From positions 129,935,143-129,999,142 of the forward strand of contig OY856186.1 of the NCBI GenBank assembly GCA_963693315.1: a stretch of DNA of 64,000 nucleotides, read 5' to 3'. The notes below the pieces were generated by a model that saw only the letters and a list, made by a program, of their open reading frames with translations, was not told the DNA's origin and did no database searches. Made by a program: the position numbers and the translations under genes. Source of the stretch: Diogma glabrata (lineage: Eukaryota > Arthropoda > Insecta > Diptera > Cylindrotomidae). This document shows positions 1 to 14,683 of the stretch, one piece after another. Each line of letters begins with the position of its first letter. Within the stretch, counting starts at the first letter, position 1.

Positions 1-359
1 CCAAATAATTTTGATTTTTTTGGCATCAGTTCTTCTATTCCTTTTTTGCATCACTTCTTCCATACCTTCATGGAATATATTATCACTATTCTTACTGCCC
101 TTGCTGACCATAAAATGTTATAACGATCAAAATTGTTTGCAACGTTTTTAGTAACCTACCACAGGTAAAGAAAGCGTATATTAAACCGCATGAGCACTGT
201 AAAAATTTGTGAATCCATATTTGTTCCGTATGTTCTAATGTTCTATATAGAGACACATCTGAAAACTTATTTGATCGCGTATTTTTTTATATATTCTTTG
301 TTGTATATATAATACTATTTTTTTTATATTTTACTGATCAACTAGAGTGCTGATACTTT

Positions 360-489
360 TACATTCATATTTAAAAAAAAATAGATCATTTCTTATTACA
401 ACTCTTTGAAATTATTGCTACTACGTCAACAAAATGTATACACACAAACTTCATTTAAGGGCGTAGCAAAGCACGCCGGGTCCCGCTAG
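360..489 (+). mobile_element. Helitron-like 3' terminus
   Basis: The segment ends in GCGTAGCAAAGCACGCC, where GGCGT and ACGCC can pair, followed by GGGTCCCGCTAG and then T at 490. A short hairpin followed by CTAG next to a T is the usual 3' end of Helitron-type elements. The same ~130-bp terminus recurs in inverted orientation at 26150-26289 and in direct orientation at 32755-32883, which supports a real repeat family. No Rep/helicase coding sequence and no 5' end were found. Bases 1-359 are AT-rich, and I recognise nothing in them. Confidence 0.6.
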
Positions 490-702
<213 letters not shown>

Positions 703-886
703 TATTAATTGAAATTATACAGTGTTATACTCAAAACCTAAACAAACATAGTATGTAATAAAATATAATGAGTGCTGACAATAACAAAAAGTTGTCTGTC
801 AGATTGAAAAAAGAAAAACTTAGTAGTAGTACCTAAATGCCTAGTACAGCAGTTAAAATTAACAATTCAATTGTATTGTATAATAA

Positions 887-3156
<2,270 letters not shown>

Positions 3157-3162
3157 ACGCCA

Positions 3163-3810
<648 letters not shown>

Positions 3811-4718
3811 AAAAATGAGTACAAGTCTAGAGGTTGAGACACCGGGGCTGTTAAAACAAAAACAAACGCAAACAGCCACGATTTCTTCATATTTGAGTTT
3901 ATGTTGTTTAAACTCATACTAGCTTTTAGTTAAACTTTTCAACTATAACCTCAGAGATTTTCAGCTTTCTAACCCAAGAGGTTTCAATGGAATTAGCGTT
4001 ATACTAATCGGATGATGGTACTATCACGCAATACATTTACAACAAATTCCCTAAAAATATTCCATAGAAATATTAAATAATTTTTCTTTTGTTCTGTTTT
4101 TGAGTTTTTATTTTTTTTCGTTGTTTTGAATGTTTGTTGTTGTTGTTTTGAATATTCATTATTGTTTTAAATTAAGGAATATTTTCTTGGGAAATTTGGA
4201 ATATATTGGAAGTGGGTTAGTTGAAATAAATATATGCATATTGATTATACATTTCAAAAATTTTCCTAAATTGTTAGATATTTGAGGTGTAAAAGTTGTT
4301 TCATAATTTTTGATTATAAATTATGTGTGGTGGTGTTGTAGGTGTGATGCTGTGAGAACGTTTATTTACTCTTTAGTGAATTTAATATCGTCGCTTTAAT
4401 AATGAAACAACGTATTCGCAAAAGTGTAGTTTCGAGATAATTGGGTTTAAAGATTTTTTGATTTTCTGATTTTCGTAAAATCGGCAGCACTATTGAATGA
4501 ATAAAGATATTGGGAAAAAAATTTCTACCAATTAATCTTGACTAACTTCCCCACAGCATATTAAAATTTCACGTTGGTACCTGCTGGCTTTTCTACCTAA
4601 AAAGAGGTGAAAAGTCAATCAGGTACCTTATACGTTATTTCATATTTCATATACGTTATTTCATTTTGCATGGAAGTACGATTAAGCCTAAAACTAATTA
4701 TTATTAAACTAACGCATA

Positions 4719-4757
<39 letters not shown>

Positions 4758-4871
4758 GCACAACGGCTCTCGCCATAAAGTGCTGTGGCATTTATTTAGA
4801 GATCAAAATTAATTACAGATTACATATATACTACATATCTTAAAATTACTATAGAATTTTAATCCAACTAA

Positions 4872-7800
4872 TTATATTATAATTTCATTCTTAAAAATAA
4901 AGTCCAAAATTTCCTTAATTGAAGATATATCGTGTAAGTTGATGACTCTTGAGACTTCATAAGGTGGAGTGTATTCCTTTTCCGTCAGTGTAGATATAAT
5001 ATGCGAGTGATCGAACCTAGGACAATCCCACAAAAGATGGTTAACTGACTCTATGCTATTTTGACAATCGCAAATATTACTATCTGAAATATTCAACTTA
5101 TGTAGATGTTCTTTGGTTCTTGAGTGTCCAGTAATAATGCGGTTCAAAATGTTTCTTTCTCCGCGTGTAAAGAAAGTGGCTCCTTCAAAGACAAATGGAC
5201 TCTTTAGTCCTACTTTTGGCTGCTGTATATAATAATAACGCCCCCTGATATCAGAATCCCATTCGGTTTGCCATTTATTCTTAAGCTCTTGCGAATGTTT
5301 TCTTGTTATCTCCTGCAAATTACAGCTAAGCCTTAAATCCCCTTGCGTTTCCGACATTCCTGCTAACTCGTCCACGGCTTCGTTACCTCTAATCCCAACA
5401 TGTGAAGGAACCCACATAAACGATATGATGTAGTTTATTTGGTTAAGACTTGCAACCTCTTTTTTTAAATCTCTTATCAACTGCGTAAACCTTGCTGGAT
5501 GATTTACGTTGTGTAGAGTATTTAGAACTGCCTGGCTATCACTAACAATGCAGAATTTACCGGGTTGATGAGATTGTTTGATATGTTTAACAGCCTGAGT
5601 AATCGCTACGAGCTCCACATCAAATATTGTGCCAATATTTATTTGCCAATTGTGTTTGTAACAGTCGGGGTGGATCACGGCCGCCCTTCGACAATTATTT
5701 TTAATTGATCCATCAGTATAAATAAACGTTGTATCATGTTCATATTTAGAGATTACCACGGTGAAAATGTTTTTGTGTACCTCTTTTGAGAAATTACTTT
5801 TATGGAGTACCATTTCTTTTTTGTAGGAGAAGTCGACTCGTAGTGGTAGCATCATTGTTTTTTGATGGTAAAAAAACCATGGTATATTAGGTTTCAGGTG
5901 TGAAAGTTTTATTTTTTCAAAAATATTAGCTATCTGCAGTTGTGGTTGGATAATTGCTAGCTGTGTGTACGTTTCCAGTACTTGTTGTTTATTGTATAGA
6001 AAACATTTGGCAAAAAATTTTTGTTGCAGAAAGACTAGCCTTAATTCTAACGGTGGAATGTTGCCTAGAACTTCTAAAGTATTAGTAGGAGTAGATTTCA
6101 TGCATCCCAAGCATATTCTAAGTGATTTCCACTGAACTCTTGCCACTTTAATCACATGAGTCTTGGGAGCTTGTAAAATGGCCGGGGGGAAATATTCGAT
6201 TACAGATCTAACTAAACATTTATAAAGTATTTCTAAGCTATTACTACCATTTCCCCATTTAGTACTGCTAATGGTTTTAAGAAGGTTCATCGATGATTGT
6301 ATTCTTTTTAAAATGTTTTCAATATGCAACTTCCAATTGAGTTTCCTGGTAATTTCGACACCTAAGTATTTGACTCTTTCCACCACACGTAGGATTGAAT
6401 CATTTATAAAGATCTGAATATTAGGAGCTGCATGACTACGTGATATTGGAAGTATGGAAGATTTCGATGGAGAGATTGCAAATCCATTTTCGCAACTCCA
6501 TTTATTGATGCCAGAAATTCCCTGTTGAAGTGATTGTTCTGCTTCTTCTGTTGTTTTAGCTATTGTATATATAGTAATATCATCCGCATATATTATAAGA
6601 GGTGTAATACGTCTATCAATGTATTTATCAATATCTGCCATCAAAACATTAAAGAGGATTGGGCTTAAAGCAGATCCTTGTGGGATACCAATGTATGAAG
6701 ATCTCTTCAAAGTCTCACTCTTAGTATGAAATACAAGTTCTCTGAACTGTAAAAGCTTGTAAATGATATTGATGCATTTCTGTGGCAATTGCAGCCGCTC
6801 CAGTTTTCCACATATTATATTTATAAGTGCATTATCAAAAGCAGATGAGAGATCCAAAAACCCAGTGATCATTACTGTCTTTTGGGCTAGTGAAAGGTAT
6901 CCTTTACTTATCAAGTGGTTAAGACAGTCTATAGAGCTTCTTCCACCTCGAAAGCCATACATATATTCTGGGAAGACTTTTTGTACTTCCAGAAAACTTT
7001 CCAGTCTAAATTTAATCATTTTTTCTAAAAGCTTTCTAAAGCATAGTAAAAGACAAATTGGTCTATAAGAGCTTACGGCATCAGAATCACTATTTGGTTT
7101 TAGCAAAAGCTTGACCAAACACGATGACCAGCTTGTTGGGCAGACTCCTTCTTTAAAGATTTGGTTATAAATACTTAACAGAAAAATCTTACCTGAATTT
7201 GGTAGATGTTTTATTAGTTTATAATTTATTTTATCTATTCCCGCAGCTGTATTTCGAGTGCTATTAAGCGCAAGATTTAACTCTTCCATAGAAAAATCCT
7301 CACACAAAGAAGGATTTTGTTCTATTTCTAGTAGGTAATTCGTTGAGCCAAATTCTATTTGAGGGGTATAAAGGTGAAAACACCCTATCGGAGCTAGTTT
7401 ATTTGCCATTTTGGTCACAATTTCTGAGCTAATATGCTGGTTTGTATCCCCTTCTGATCCGCGAAAATGATTGACCATTTTCCAGGTTTTTCTCATTGAT
7501 TTATCATTTTTAATTGATTCACAGTATTTATTCCAACTATCCTTCTTGGATTCTTTGAAGAACTTTTTAGCTTTTGCACAAACTCTTTTGTACTCTATAA
7601 AGCTGGCTATTGTTCCAGTTTTTTGAAATTTTTTAAACGACTCAGATCTTTGGTTTTTATGCTCAGTACACTTATTGTTCCACCAATAGATGCTATAACT
7701 GTGTTTTTGCTTCGTTTGAGATTCATCAACTGATTGATCGATAATGTTCATAAAGTAGTCATACTTCTCTTGCATATTGGAGATATTGCAATTAGAGCTG

Positions 7801-8582
7801 AGACATTCATCCACTTTCGCTGAAAACTTATTCCAAATGACGTTTGTACGGTAATTATCAGTGCCTTTTTTTGAATTATCAAGAGTAATTGAGACAAGAA
7901 TAGCGACGTGGTCGCTGGTCCCTGTATTATTTAGGCATTTCCACTTCATTCCAAGACTGATATCACTGCTACATAGTGAGAGATCGACTGCACTCCCTAA
8001 CGATGGGGGCGCTGCTACTCTTGTTATACAACCATTATTCAAGCAGACTATTGAATTATTATCCATGGCATCTAATAGTCTTGCACCTCTAGTATTTCTG
8101 TTGAAGCAGCCCCAAGCTAACTCGTGTGCATTGAAATCCCCTAATATTATGGAATGTCTTGGTAGCGAGGTAAACAACTTTTCAAAATCTTCTCCTGCTA
8201 TATCTACATTTGGTGGTATGTACACTGATAAGATAGAGATTTCTTTTTGATTCAAATAAAATTTTACTCCAATGTTTTCTATTTTTGATATATTAAACTG
8301 TATTTCTTTTGCCAGGTACCTCTCACGAACACCAATTAGTACACCTCCACCTCTTGCTGATATTCGATCCCTTCTAAATATTTTAAATCCAGGCAGTATA
8401 AATTTCGTCTCTTCTTTGAACCAGGTCTCACATATAACATAGCAGTCGATCTCTTCTATATGATATAGGCTAATTAATTCAAGTTGTTTGTCTTTCAGGC
8501 TGCGGGCGTTCCATTGCAAGATATTAAACGATGCTTTAGAGCTTTTCATAATTAGAAAACGAAAAGTTGGCAAGAGCTTCAC
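4872..8582 (-). CDS. I-type LINE ORF2: endonuclease / reverse transcriptase / RNase H
   Basis: A 1236-aa polyprotein that would nick the target and copy the element RNA. The N-terminal AP-like endonuclease spans residues ~17-240 (LQWNARSL, ICETWF, ILGDFNAH, ending TSDHVAILV). The RT occupies the centre, with FPEYMYGFRGGRSS, GFLDLSSAFD, GIPQGSALSPILFNVL and the catalytic YADD at about residue 664. RNase H is at ~950-1080: YTDGS, then VELVAITQAV, then VSDSQAVL, then WVPSHVGIRGNEAVDELA, so all four acidic positions are present. A C-terminal CDC-x8-NHLLWDC cluster follows. The first Met is at 8582; a second Met 11 codons in would leave the endonuclease whole. The frame overlaps ORF1 by 47 bp, which suggests re-initiation. 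No stops or frameshifts were seen. Confidence 0.92.
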   Translation of the reverse strand: MKLLPTFRFLIMKSSKASFNILQWNARSLKDKQLELISLYHIEEIDCYVICETWFKEETKFILPGFKIFRRDRISARGGGVLIGVRERYLAKEIQFNISKIENIGVKFYLNQKEISILSVYIPPNVDIAGEDFEKLFTSLPRHSIILGDFNAHELAWGCFNRNTRGARLLDAMDNNSIVCLNNGCITRVAAPPSLGSAVDLSLCSSDISLGMKWKCLNNTGTSDHVAILVSITLDNSKKGTDNYRTNVIWNKFSAKVDECLSSNCNISNMQEKYDYFMNIIDQSVDESQTKQKHSYSIYWWNNKCTEHKNQRSESFKKFQKTGTIASFIEYKRVCAKAKKFFKESKKDSWNKYCESIKNDKSMRKTWKMVNHFRGSEGDTNQHISSEIVTKMANKLAPIGCFHLYTPQIEFGSTNYLLEIEQNPSLCEDFSMEELNLALNSTRNTAAGIDKINYKLIKHLPNSGKIFLLSIYNQIFKEGVCPTSWSSCLVKLLLKPNSDSDAVSSYRPICLLLCFRKLLEKMIKFRLESFLEVQKVFPEYMYGFRGGRSSIDCLNHLISKGYLSLAQKTVMITGFLDLSSAFDNALINIICGKLERLQLPQKCINIIYKLLQFRELVFHTKSETLKRSSYIGIPQGSALSPILFNVLMADIDKYIDRRITPLIIYADDITIYTIAKTTEEAEQSLQQGISGINKWSCENGFAISPSKSSILPISRSHAAPNIQIFINDSILRVVERVKYLGVEITRKLNWKLHIENILKRIQSSMNLLKTISSTKWGNGSNSLEILYKCLVRSVIEYFPPAILQAPKTHVIKVARVQWKSLRICLGCMKSTPTNTLEVLGNIPPLELRLVFLQQKFFAKCFLYNKQQVLETYTQLAIIQPQLQIANIFEKIKLSHLKPNIPWFFYHQKTMMLPLRVDFSYKKEMVLHKSNFSKEVHKNIFTVVISKYEHDTTFIYTDGSIKNNCRRAAVIHPDCYKHNWQINIGTIFDVELVAITQAVKHIKQSHQPGKFCIVSDSQAVLNTLHNVNHPARFTQLIRDLKKEVASLNQINYIISFMWVPSHVGIRGNEAVDELAGMSETQGDLRLSCNLQEITRKHSQELKNKWQTEWDSDIRGRYYYIQQPKVGLKSPFVFEGATFFTRGERNILNRIITGHSRTKEHLHKLNISDSNICDCQNSIESVNHLLWDCPRFDHSHIISTLTEKEYTPPYEVSRVINLHDISSIKEILDFIFKNEIII

Positions 8583-9900
8583 TGCAGCGGGACCAGAAAT
8601 TATCTAACAGTGGTATCAATATTTTGTCAATAAGACTTATAACCATTTGCGGCAGTTCAAAATCTTTCAAACAGTTTAGTATAGTCTCCCTAAATAAGGA
8701 AGGTTGACCAACATTTTTAAATCCAGGTGGTGTTTGTTTATGGGGTCGTGGTATGCTTGAAGTTTGATTGCTTGTTCTGCTTGAATGAGATCTTTTTGCA
8801 CCAATATCTCTAATATTAGATGCTTTCTTCTTCTGCGCTGGCTCAAGCAATGGAAAATCTTCTAAATCTAGTTTTCGTTTAGGGAACACCTTAGACTGCA
8901 TCCTTGATATTGAGGGGTTTACATTATACTCTGCATGTATATCTTCCATTTGGTCACCAGGCATTTTATCACCCAACTCATATAATATTTTAGCGTATGA
9001 CATATGCCGATTATTAGCTTGCCGAGTCTGTTGTCTCTCATTGATTGCTATCCTGACTGGACACGTTACGCTTCCTGTATTGTGCTGATCACCACAATTT
9101 TTACACACTGATATTAATTTCTTGCAGTTTTCTAAAGAATGCGATTCGCCACATTTAGCACAAGTTGGTGAATTGTAGCAATATTTAGCAGTGTGGTTGT
9201 ACTTAAGGCAGTTTGAGCAGTGGAGAACTTTCGAAACACGCGGGTACACTGGTATCAGTAAGTTGTATACATTTACATAATTTGGAAGCACTTGACCTTC
9301 GAATGTGATTCTGGCTGAGTTAGTAGGATATAAACGGCTATTTTCATCTTTTCTCATATTGCGATGGACCTCTAAAATTTTAATATTACTCTGACCTACC
9401 AGTCTAGTGTCTTTGAAAGTTCCGAATCCATCAGACAAAATCTCATTAATATCAGATTCACTATTTAATTTGATAATTCCTTCTACTTCAACATTTGCGG
9501 CTGGTATGTATATTCTATTTTCTAGCAATATATCATCAAATAAAACGTTATTAGCATCATCCAAATTTTTAAAATCAACCCGTATTTTATGAGCATTAAC
9601 TGGTTTCATATTTATAATTTTTTCTTTTGTATACTTATTAATTAAATATTTTGTGATTTTCAATGTATTAAAACTTTTTTTATTCATAGCTTGGGCAATA
9701 TAAACTAAATACGGACCTTTATGTGATGAATCATATTTTCTAGCTCTGGCTTTTGGTGTTGACTCATTCAAATCAGGTGTAATATCAGTGGTAAAAGCTG
9801 GTTTTGATTTATCGTTGTCTAGAAAAACATTAGATGAGTTCATATCATCGTCTTCGTCCTCAGAAGACGTCATGACGTCAAATAACCAAACACCATACAC
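8536..9900 (-). CDS. I-type LINE ORF1: nucleic-acid-binding gag-like protein
   Basis: A 454-aa protein upstream of and overlapping ORF2. The diagnostic region is three successive CCHC-type knuckles at about residues 225-285: CSNCLKYNHTAKYC, CAKCGESHSLENC and CKNCGDQHNTGSVTC. This is the usual arrangement for I/Jockey ORF1 proteins, which coat the element RNA. The N-terminus is acidic (SSEDEDDDMNSS). The region before the knuckles (KITKYLINKY, VRVDFKNLDDANNVL-like) resembles an RRM-type fold, but that is inference. A downstream Met at 9873 (MTSSEDEDDD) is an alternative start. The C-terminus is basic and serine-rich. The ORF is intact. Confidence 0.88.
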   Translation of the reverse strand: MYGVWLFDVMTSSEDEDDDMNSSNVFLDNDKSKPAFTTDITPDLNESTPKARARKYDSSHKGPYLVYIAQAMNKKSFNTLKITKYLINKYTKEKIINMKPVNAHKIRVDFKNLDDANNVLFDDILLENRIYIPAANVEVEGIIKLNSESDINEILSDGFGTFKDTRLVGQSNIKILEVHRNMRKDENSRLYPTNSARITFEGQVLPNYVNVYNLLIPVYPRVSKVLHCSNCLKYNHTAKYCYNSPTCAKCGESHSLENCKKLISVCKNCGDQHNTGSVTCPVRIAINERQQTRQANNRHMSYAKILYELGDKMPGDQMEDIHAEYNVNPSISRMQSKVFPKRKLDLEDFPLLEPAQKKKASNIRDIGAKRSHSSRTSNQTSSIPRPHKQTPPGFKNVGQPSLFRETILNCLKDFELPQMVISLIDKILIPLLDNFWSRCSEALANFSFSNYEKL

Positions 9901-10539
9901 TAAGTTTTTCCGTATAAATGTTTATTCAGAAAAATGATTTTATTTTAATTTAAAATACTTGACAAAAAAGAATATTTTTTTCAACTTTTATAAAAACGAC
10001 TTTTTACTACGGTAGTACGAAATCGAATGACTAACGCATAATATTCTTACAATTTTTTATTTATATGAACCGGCATATCATGTAGTAATGAATGATGCTG
10101 ATATAATATTTTAGATTTACCATTTCGTGTGGCGATCGTAATGTATGTAAAGTATACGACACTGATTTTACCCAAGTTATTATTCTGTAGGAATCGAAAT
10201 ATCGTACATGCATTTACGCTGTTTCAACAGTTAACCAATTCAAACTTGCATGTACGTTAATTAACAATATATTAATTTTCACCCCCAGTTATAAAAAAAT
10301 TGGAAAATGTGAAAATGCCACTTTATAGACATCCTTATGGGGAATGCAGCGCACCCATTATATAATAACAACGTATATATGGCATACGTTATTTCATTAT
10401 TAAAGCGACGATATGTTATTAATAGTAGTTTTAAACAAATTAAACAAAACTGTTCCGAAATTGCATTGATAATGTAGTTTCCATTTATGTTTATAGTTTG
10501 GTTGATTTGATAATTTTTTGGATTATTCTGTTTCTACTT

Positions 10540-10645
10540 AAATTATTTATTTACACTAATCTGACACATCCAATTCTATTTGTACACAAAGCTGTCTGGT
10601 CCCGAAATCTACCTATTCCTAGCGGATATACGTGCCGCTTGGACT
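10540..10645. repeat. Interspersed repeat fragment (copy at 36.1 kb)
   Basis: The segment includes CCCGAAATCTACCTATTCCT and then AGCGGATATACGTGCCGCTT. It is nearly identical to 36075-36172, and both are preceded by an ACACAAARCTGTCTG block. Similarity stops just after GGACTTTTT in both, so a common repeat boundary may lie there. The family was not identified, and neither copy encodes a protein. Confidence 0.6.
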
Positions 10646-12224
10646 TTTTGTGTGCTGACCGAGTTCTCAAAAACGGCTCGTTCGATTTGAATGGTTTAAA
10701 TTGTATTCTATTCGCGAGGGGTTGATTTTAAGAGGGTCCCATAATTTTTTATGATGTGAAAAATGCCGCATTTGATTTAGCGAAATCACGCAATTATAAA
10801 TTTAATTTATGTGATTATTGATATTGATCAAAACATCAATTTCTTTACAATTATTTAGAATCAAAATATTGATTTAGTCAAATACAATAGTTGACTAAAT
10901 TGATTTAGCACGTTTAGTACAATTTAGCATCAGTTGGAACGCAATCTATATAAAAAATAAATATGTCATATTGCAATTTAGATTAGCATTTCTGGATAAT
11001 ATAATTTACAACATGTGTAATAAAAAGCAATATTTAAATAATGTATTACAAAGTCAATTCAATTATTATCATTATTAAAATATGAAATTAGAGGTTTATG
11101 ATAACTAAAGTGAGAAACATAAACTTTACATTGAAAATTTGCTAAATTTCATGAAAAACTGCATCATGTGTTGTACCAAATCTTGTTGTTGAACTAAGCG
11201 GACATGTATTCATCGTGAAATTTATTTTGTAATACGTTGTAAGACTTTGTAAAACATTATGTAAATATGGCTTTGTAATACACATTGTTGTAAATTATAT
11301 TATCAAGAAATGCTACTCTTAAGTCTGAATTTCAATATGACATAAATTTTTATACATAATATTTTCAGTACCTGCCACAGTAGCCAAAGAAGTTTTACTT
11401 CAACAGCGTGTAAAGATTACGCTTTTTAATTTTTTTGTTGCAAAGTCGTTGTATGTAACGATTTTATATATATATTACTCAGTTAAGCAGTTAAGTTTTA
11501 ACCTCGAAATAATTATTTTTAGCTCTCAAGCAAAAAATTACATATTTGGCTTTAAAAATTAAAAAATGTAATCAAGGTTGGATAAAGTAAAAAAATCCAA
11601 CAGAAACAATTTTTCAACTTTCTGATGAACAGACTGTAATTGAAATTTATAAGTGTAAATAAATTGGATTAGCAAATTTGATTGAAGTAGTTTTTATTTG
11701 AGCTTTTCTTTTTATTACAAAAAACAATTAAAGGAGCAATTAGTCTTTAAAGTGGGCGGTTATAAAAACAAAAAACTAACTTTATTAAGAATTTGGAATT
11801 GGAATTATTTGGATGCTGATGATACATTTTAAGAATTTTACGATGAATTTTCAACAATCCTGTGCTACCGAACGGACTAGCTGAATTATTATATTGTTCA
11901 ACAGAATCTGAGGTGCTGCAATCAACACTTATTAAGTTAAGTCTTTTTTCTGTACATATATGTTTCTATTTTTTTACTGACATTTGAATATTTTACATTT
12001 TTTTCCTCATATACCATTGTTTTTGAAATAAGTGATTAAACAACTTAGGTTAGAGGTTTTCTTGGGCCAGAGGCCATGTGGTGATTTTTTTCTGTTGACA
12101 TATTGTAACATTGTAATTTTATTATGTGATACGATTTATTGTGAAGTTATTCATTGTTTACAAAAATAAATTTAAAAAAAAACAAACAAAAAAGTTTTCG
12201 TTTGTCAGCCATGGTTATTGTGGC

Positions 12225-12327
12225 GCATGTTGTTGTGGAATCGGGGTATTGGCAGCTTTCTATATGTTGTTGTTATAGTACACAAATTGTAATTCCTACC
12301 ACACAACACATTTTATTACAAAAAAAG
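12225..12327 (+). repeat. LINE 3'-UTR remnant with A-rich tail
   Basis: GTTGTTGTGGAATCGGGGTA and the later CACACAACACATTTTATTAC followed by an A run resemble the 3' UTR of the plus-strand LINE ending at 43352, which has GTTGTTGTGGGACCTAGGT and ATAACACAACACATTTTATT followed by poly(A). This is therefore the tail of a severely 5'-truncated copy of the same family. No coding part remains. Confidence 0.55.
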
Positions 12328-13425
12328 TAAGGCATTAGTTGAACAAAAATCAAATTGTTTTACTTTTAAGTTTTAATAATTTACGGTTTGTTTCATCTTT
12401 GAAATTTTGCACTCAACAAATTACAACCCTTTTGCATAAAACTATTTATAGCTTTTCAGCTCATGTGATAATTATTCTAATATAAATTTAATATTTATCT
12501 CCATTATATAATATCTTGTTTGAACCGCTATCTAATTAGTTTAATTAAAATGAGATTCTTCATAATATGATAGTGTATAGCAATTTTCTAGAAAATTTGT
12601 AATCCTATATTAAATGAAGAAGTCTTAAGTTCATTATACAAATTGACTGTCTAAGGTTTTTTCCCTTTAGCAATATATATTAAGATTTTTGTTATTTAAA
12701 TGGATTATAAGATAAAACATCCATTATCCCTTAATTTGGATTCGTAAGAACTAGTAGGACCATTTCCTTACAAAATGTATATGGTAGTTATTTAAGAAAC
12801 AAATACTTTCAAATTTTATTTTTGAAAGCAAACTTTTAATGGATAATGAGACCGTCATATTTTATACAAAAGATCAACATTCAAAAGTACATAGACCTTT
12901 AAGTCAGAAATGGGGTTGAACAATTATAGCTTTCATTTTTCTTTATGAGTAATGCGAATCATCAAGGAGAATGGATTTAAATTATTTGGTTTTTGCATTT
13001 AGGATTTATTATTATTTTCATGACGTATAAACAAACTGTAGGGACGAAAAAACTTGTAACAAAATTAATAAAAAATATTGACGATAAGTTCATTTGGCTA
13101 TTTAAGCTAAGCGGTATTTTTATTCAACAACTTCTTGCATTTTATCTTTACACCTAAATGCAAGGCTGTCTCCATGACTTTTTGTCACAGTTACAGAAAA
13201 GTATAATAAATTTCATTCTTAAACCACGTTTCGCCTCTAATATAACTTGAACGATTTTGAGTTTATTAATGAGTTATATTGGTTTGTGATTATCTTATTT
13301 GTAAGGTGAACGTGATTGTCTTCTACTGCGTTCATACTACATTTTCGGTTATTAATTAAAACATAAAATATAAAAATGTATTGTATAATAGCAATGACAA
13401 TACGTGTCACAACAACCCATAAATA

Positions 13426-13912
13426 CCTTTTTTATTCGCCTATATATTAAAATTTTACTTTATTACTGTGATTTGCGGCCTTAAAGTGTCACTTTTTAAC
13501 CATATATTTTGTTGTCATAGCTACGTTCAAAAAAATAAAAACATTTCTATTTGTTTAAATTCTATTAAAAATATAAAATTTTATCAAAGCAACCCTTAAA
13601 TTCAAAATTTCAGAATCCAATCCAAAATAGTTGTTATCATTTGTTGTCATAGTTGTACAATAACTTGGAGAAATTAACAAATATTTTGTCAAAGGTAACT
13701 TGTTCCACATATTTTTATTTCAAAATTTATGCAAATTTATAATTGTAATTTAGAATAAACATTTTTTTTTAAATATTTTGCTTGCGGCGAATAGAAAATA
13801 GTATATGATGCACGGACGTAAGCTATTTTGAACTTAATGTGGGTGCAAACTCCACATACGTCCAAAATCTTTAGCTTTACGTCCTAGCATCATAATGTAC
13901 TATTATGACATA
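13426..13912. repeat. Interspersed repeat with terminal hairpin, copy 1
   Basis: A ~490-bp repeat starting at TTATTCGCC. Its right portion contains the inverse GGCGAATA and then an imperfect hairpin at about 13799-13902: TAGTATATGATGCACGGACG pairs with CGTCCTAGCATCATAATGTA and flanking bases. Copy 2 lies at 33047-33557 with a longer hairpin loop, and a partial, diverged relative lies at 58735-58930. No protein is encoded. Inverted ends plus a hairpin point to a non-autonomous DNA transposon, but no target duplication could be fixed. Confidence 0.55.
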
Positions 13913-14204
13913 AGTTCAACAAATATGTGATCTGAGGTGTTGAGAGACGTTTTCTTCAAACTTTTGATTATACAACCACTCGATACTATTGATTTTGGCA
14001 AATGATTCCATTAATACAATCTTTGGATAAAGAAATCATTGAAAATGGCAAAAGATATTTACCGAAACGTTAAAAAAAACAAATTGATTAAAAGCAATTA
14101 ATGTTTTCATTTAAAATAGGCTCTATTCCCATTATAGTTATATTAAAATAAGAAACATAAGCTTATAAAATAATAAAAAAGAAATCCCGAATCCCAACAG
14201 TTTA

Positions 14205-14580
14205 GTTGGTTGGCGATTAGTTCGTCATGAAGAGTAAAACGGGCCAAATAATATGTTTTAAACATTTTGTATCCGATTTCATCCAAACACTGTTGGTGAT
14301 ATTTGATGTGAAATTTTGATCAAGTCTTTTTGAACAGAGTTCAAAATGGTGACGATGAAACCAAATGCAGCGCCCCAAACTTGACTACAATACTCCGTAC
14401 AGTAATGAATATAGAACTTATAAATTTACAGTAGTTGATATGGAGTGAAATATTTTTTACATCTATTGACGAGCCCGAGTTTTCGTGACGTGCTCTTTGT
14501 CAATGTCATTGCATGACCGTTTCAGTGTAAGTCATTGAAAGTTGTGATGCCGAATAAACGAATGCTTTTGCTTACGTTTG
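14205..14580 (-). pseudogene. Decayed Jockey/CR1-group LINE RT fragment
   Basis: The reverse strand reads, with frame breaks, through FNDLHWNGHAM, RKLGLVNRCKKYFTPYQLL, HYCTEYCSQVWGAAFGF and ILNSVQKDLIKI. These align in order with the C-terminal part of the RT at 42.6-42.9 kb (SNDLLWNDHVM, KLGLLNRCKIIFTPYQLL, PCMEYCCQVWGAA). An in-frame stop after PYQLL and divergence throughout mark an old, dead copy. It is too broken to appear as one long open frame. Confidence 0.65.
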
Positions 14581-14683
14581 TTCATTACACGAACTAATTA
14601 AAATAACCTTGGGTTAATATGTAGGTCTGTGATCTCTAAAAAATCAAAAGCGGTGTTATGGTGAAATTCATTTGATCAAATGT

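Larger units (their letters stand above)
4723..10029 (-). mobile_element. Complete I-clade non-LTR retrotransposon
   Basis: This is a full-length LINE of about 5.3 kb. From 5' to 3' on the minus strand it has a ~130-bp 5' UTR, ORF1 (three zinc knuckles), an overlapping ORF2 (endonuclease, RT, RNase H), a ~120-bp 3' UTR and a poly(A) tail of 29-30 nt (T run 4722-4751). It is flanked by a perfect 15-bp target-site duplication, ACTAACGCATAATAT, at 4708-4722 and 10030-10044. RNase H downstream of RT is characteristic of the I group. Both ORFs are uninterrupted, so the copy could be competent for retrotransposition. The target is a TIR element whose empty site can be read in copy B near 52.33 kb. 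Confidence 0.9.
4389..10410. mobile_element. TIR DNA element copy A (700 bp), split by an I-type LINE
   Basis: The left end CGTCGCTTTAATAATGAAAC and the right end, whose complement is CGTCGCTTTAATAATGAAAT, form terminal inverted repeats of about 27 bp. Both are flanked by ATAT (4385-4388 and 10411-10414), a 4-bp target duplication. Removing the LINE and one copy of its 15-bp duplication leaves 700 bp with no coding capacity, so it is a MITE-like non-autonomous transposon. Copy B at 51474-52659 has the same ends, flanked by AAAT on both sides. A 4-bp duplication with these ends does not by itself identify the superfamily. Confidence 0.75.
10411..13420. other. AT-rich stretch without recognisable genes
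   Basis: No coding sequence I can support. Two fragments have copies elsewhere in the window: 10540-10645 (also at 36075-36172), and a LINE 3'-UTR-like piece at about 12225-12327. A third block at about 10770-10945 (containing TTGATTTAGTCAAATA and GTTGGAACGCAATCT) has a diverged relative at about 16180-16375. The remainder is AT-rich with homopolymer runs. Confidence 0.6.

Noticed and set aside
10498..10725. A 75-codon plus-strand frame
   Set aside because: It overlaps an interspersed repeat whose second copy at 36.1 kb does not keep the frame.
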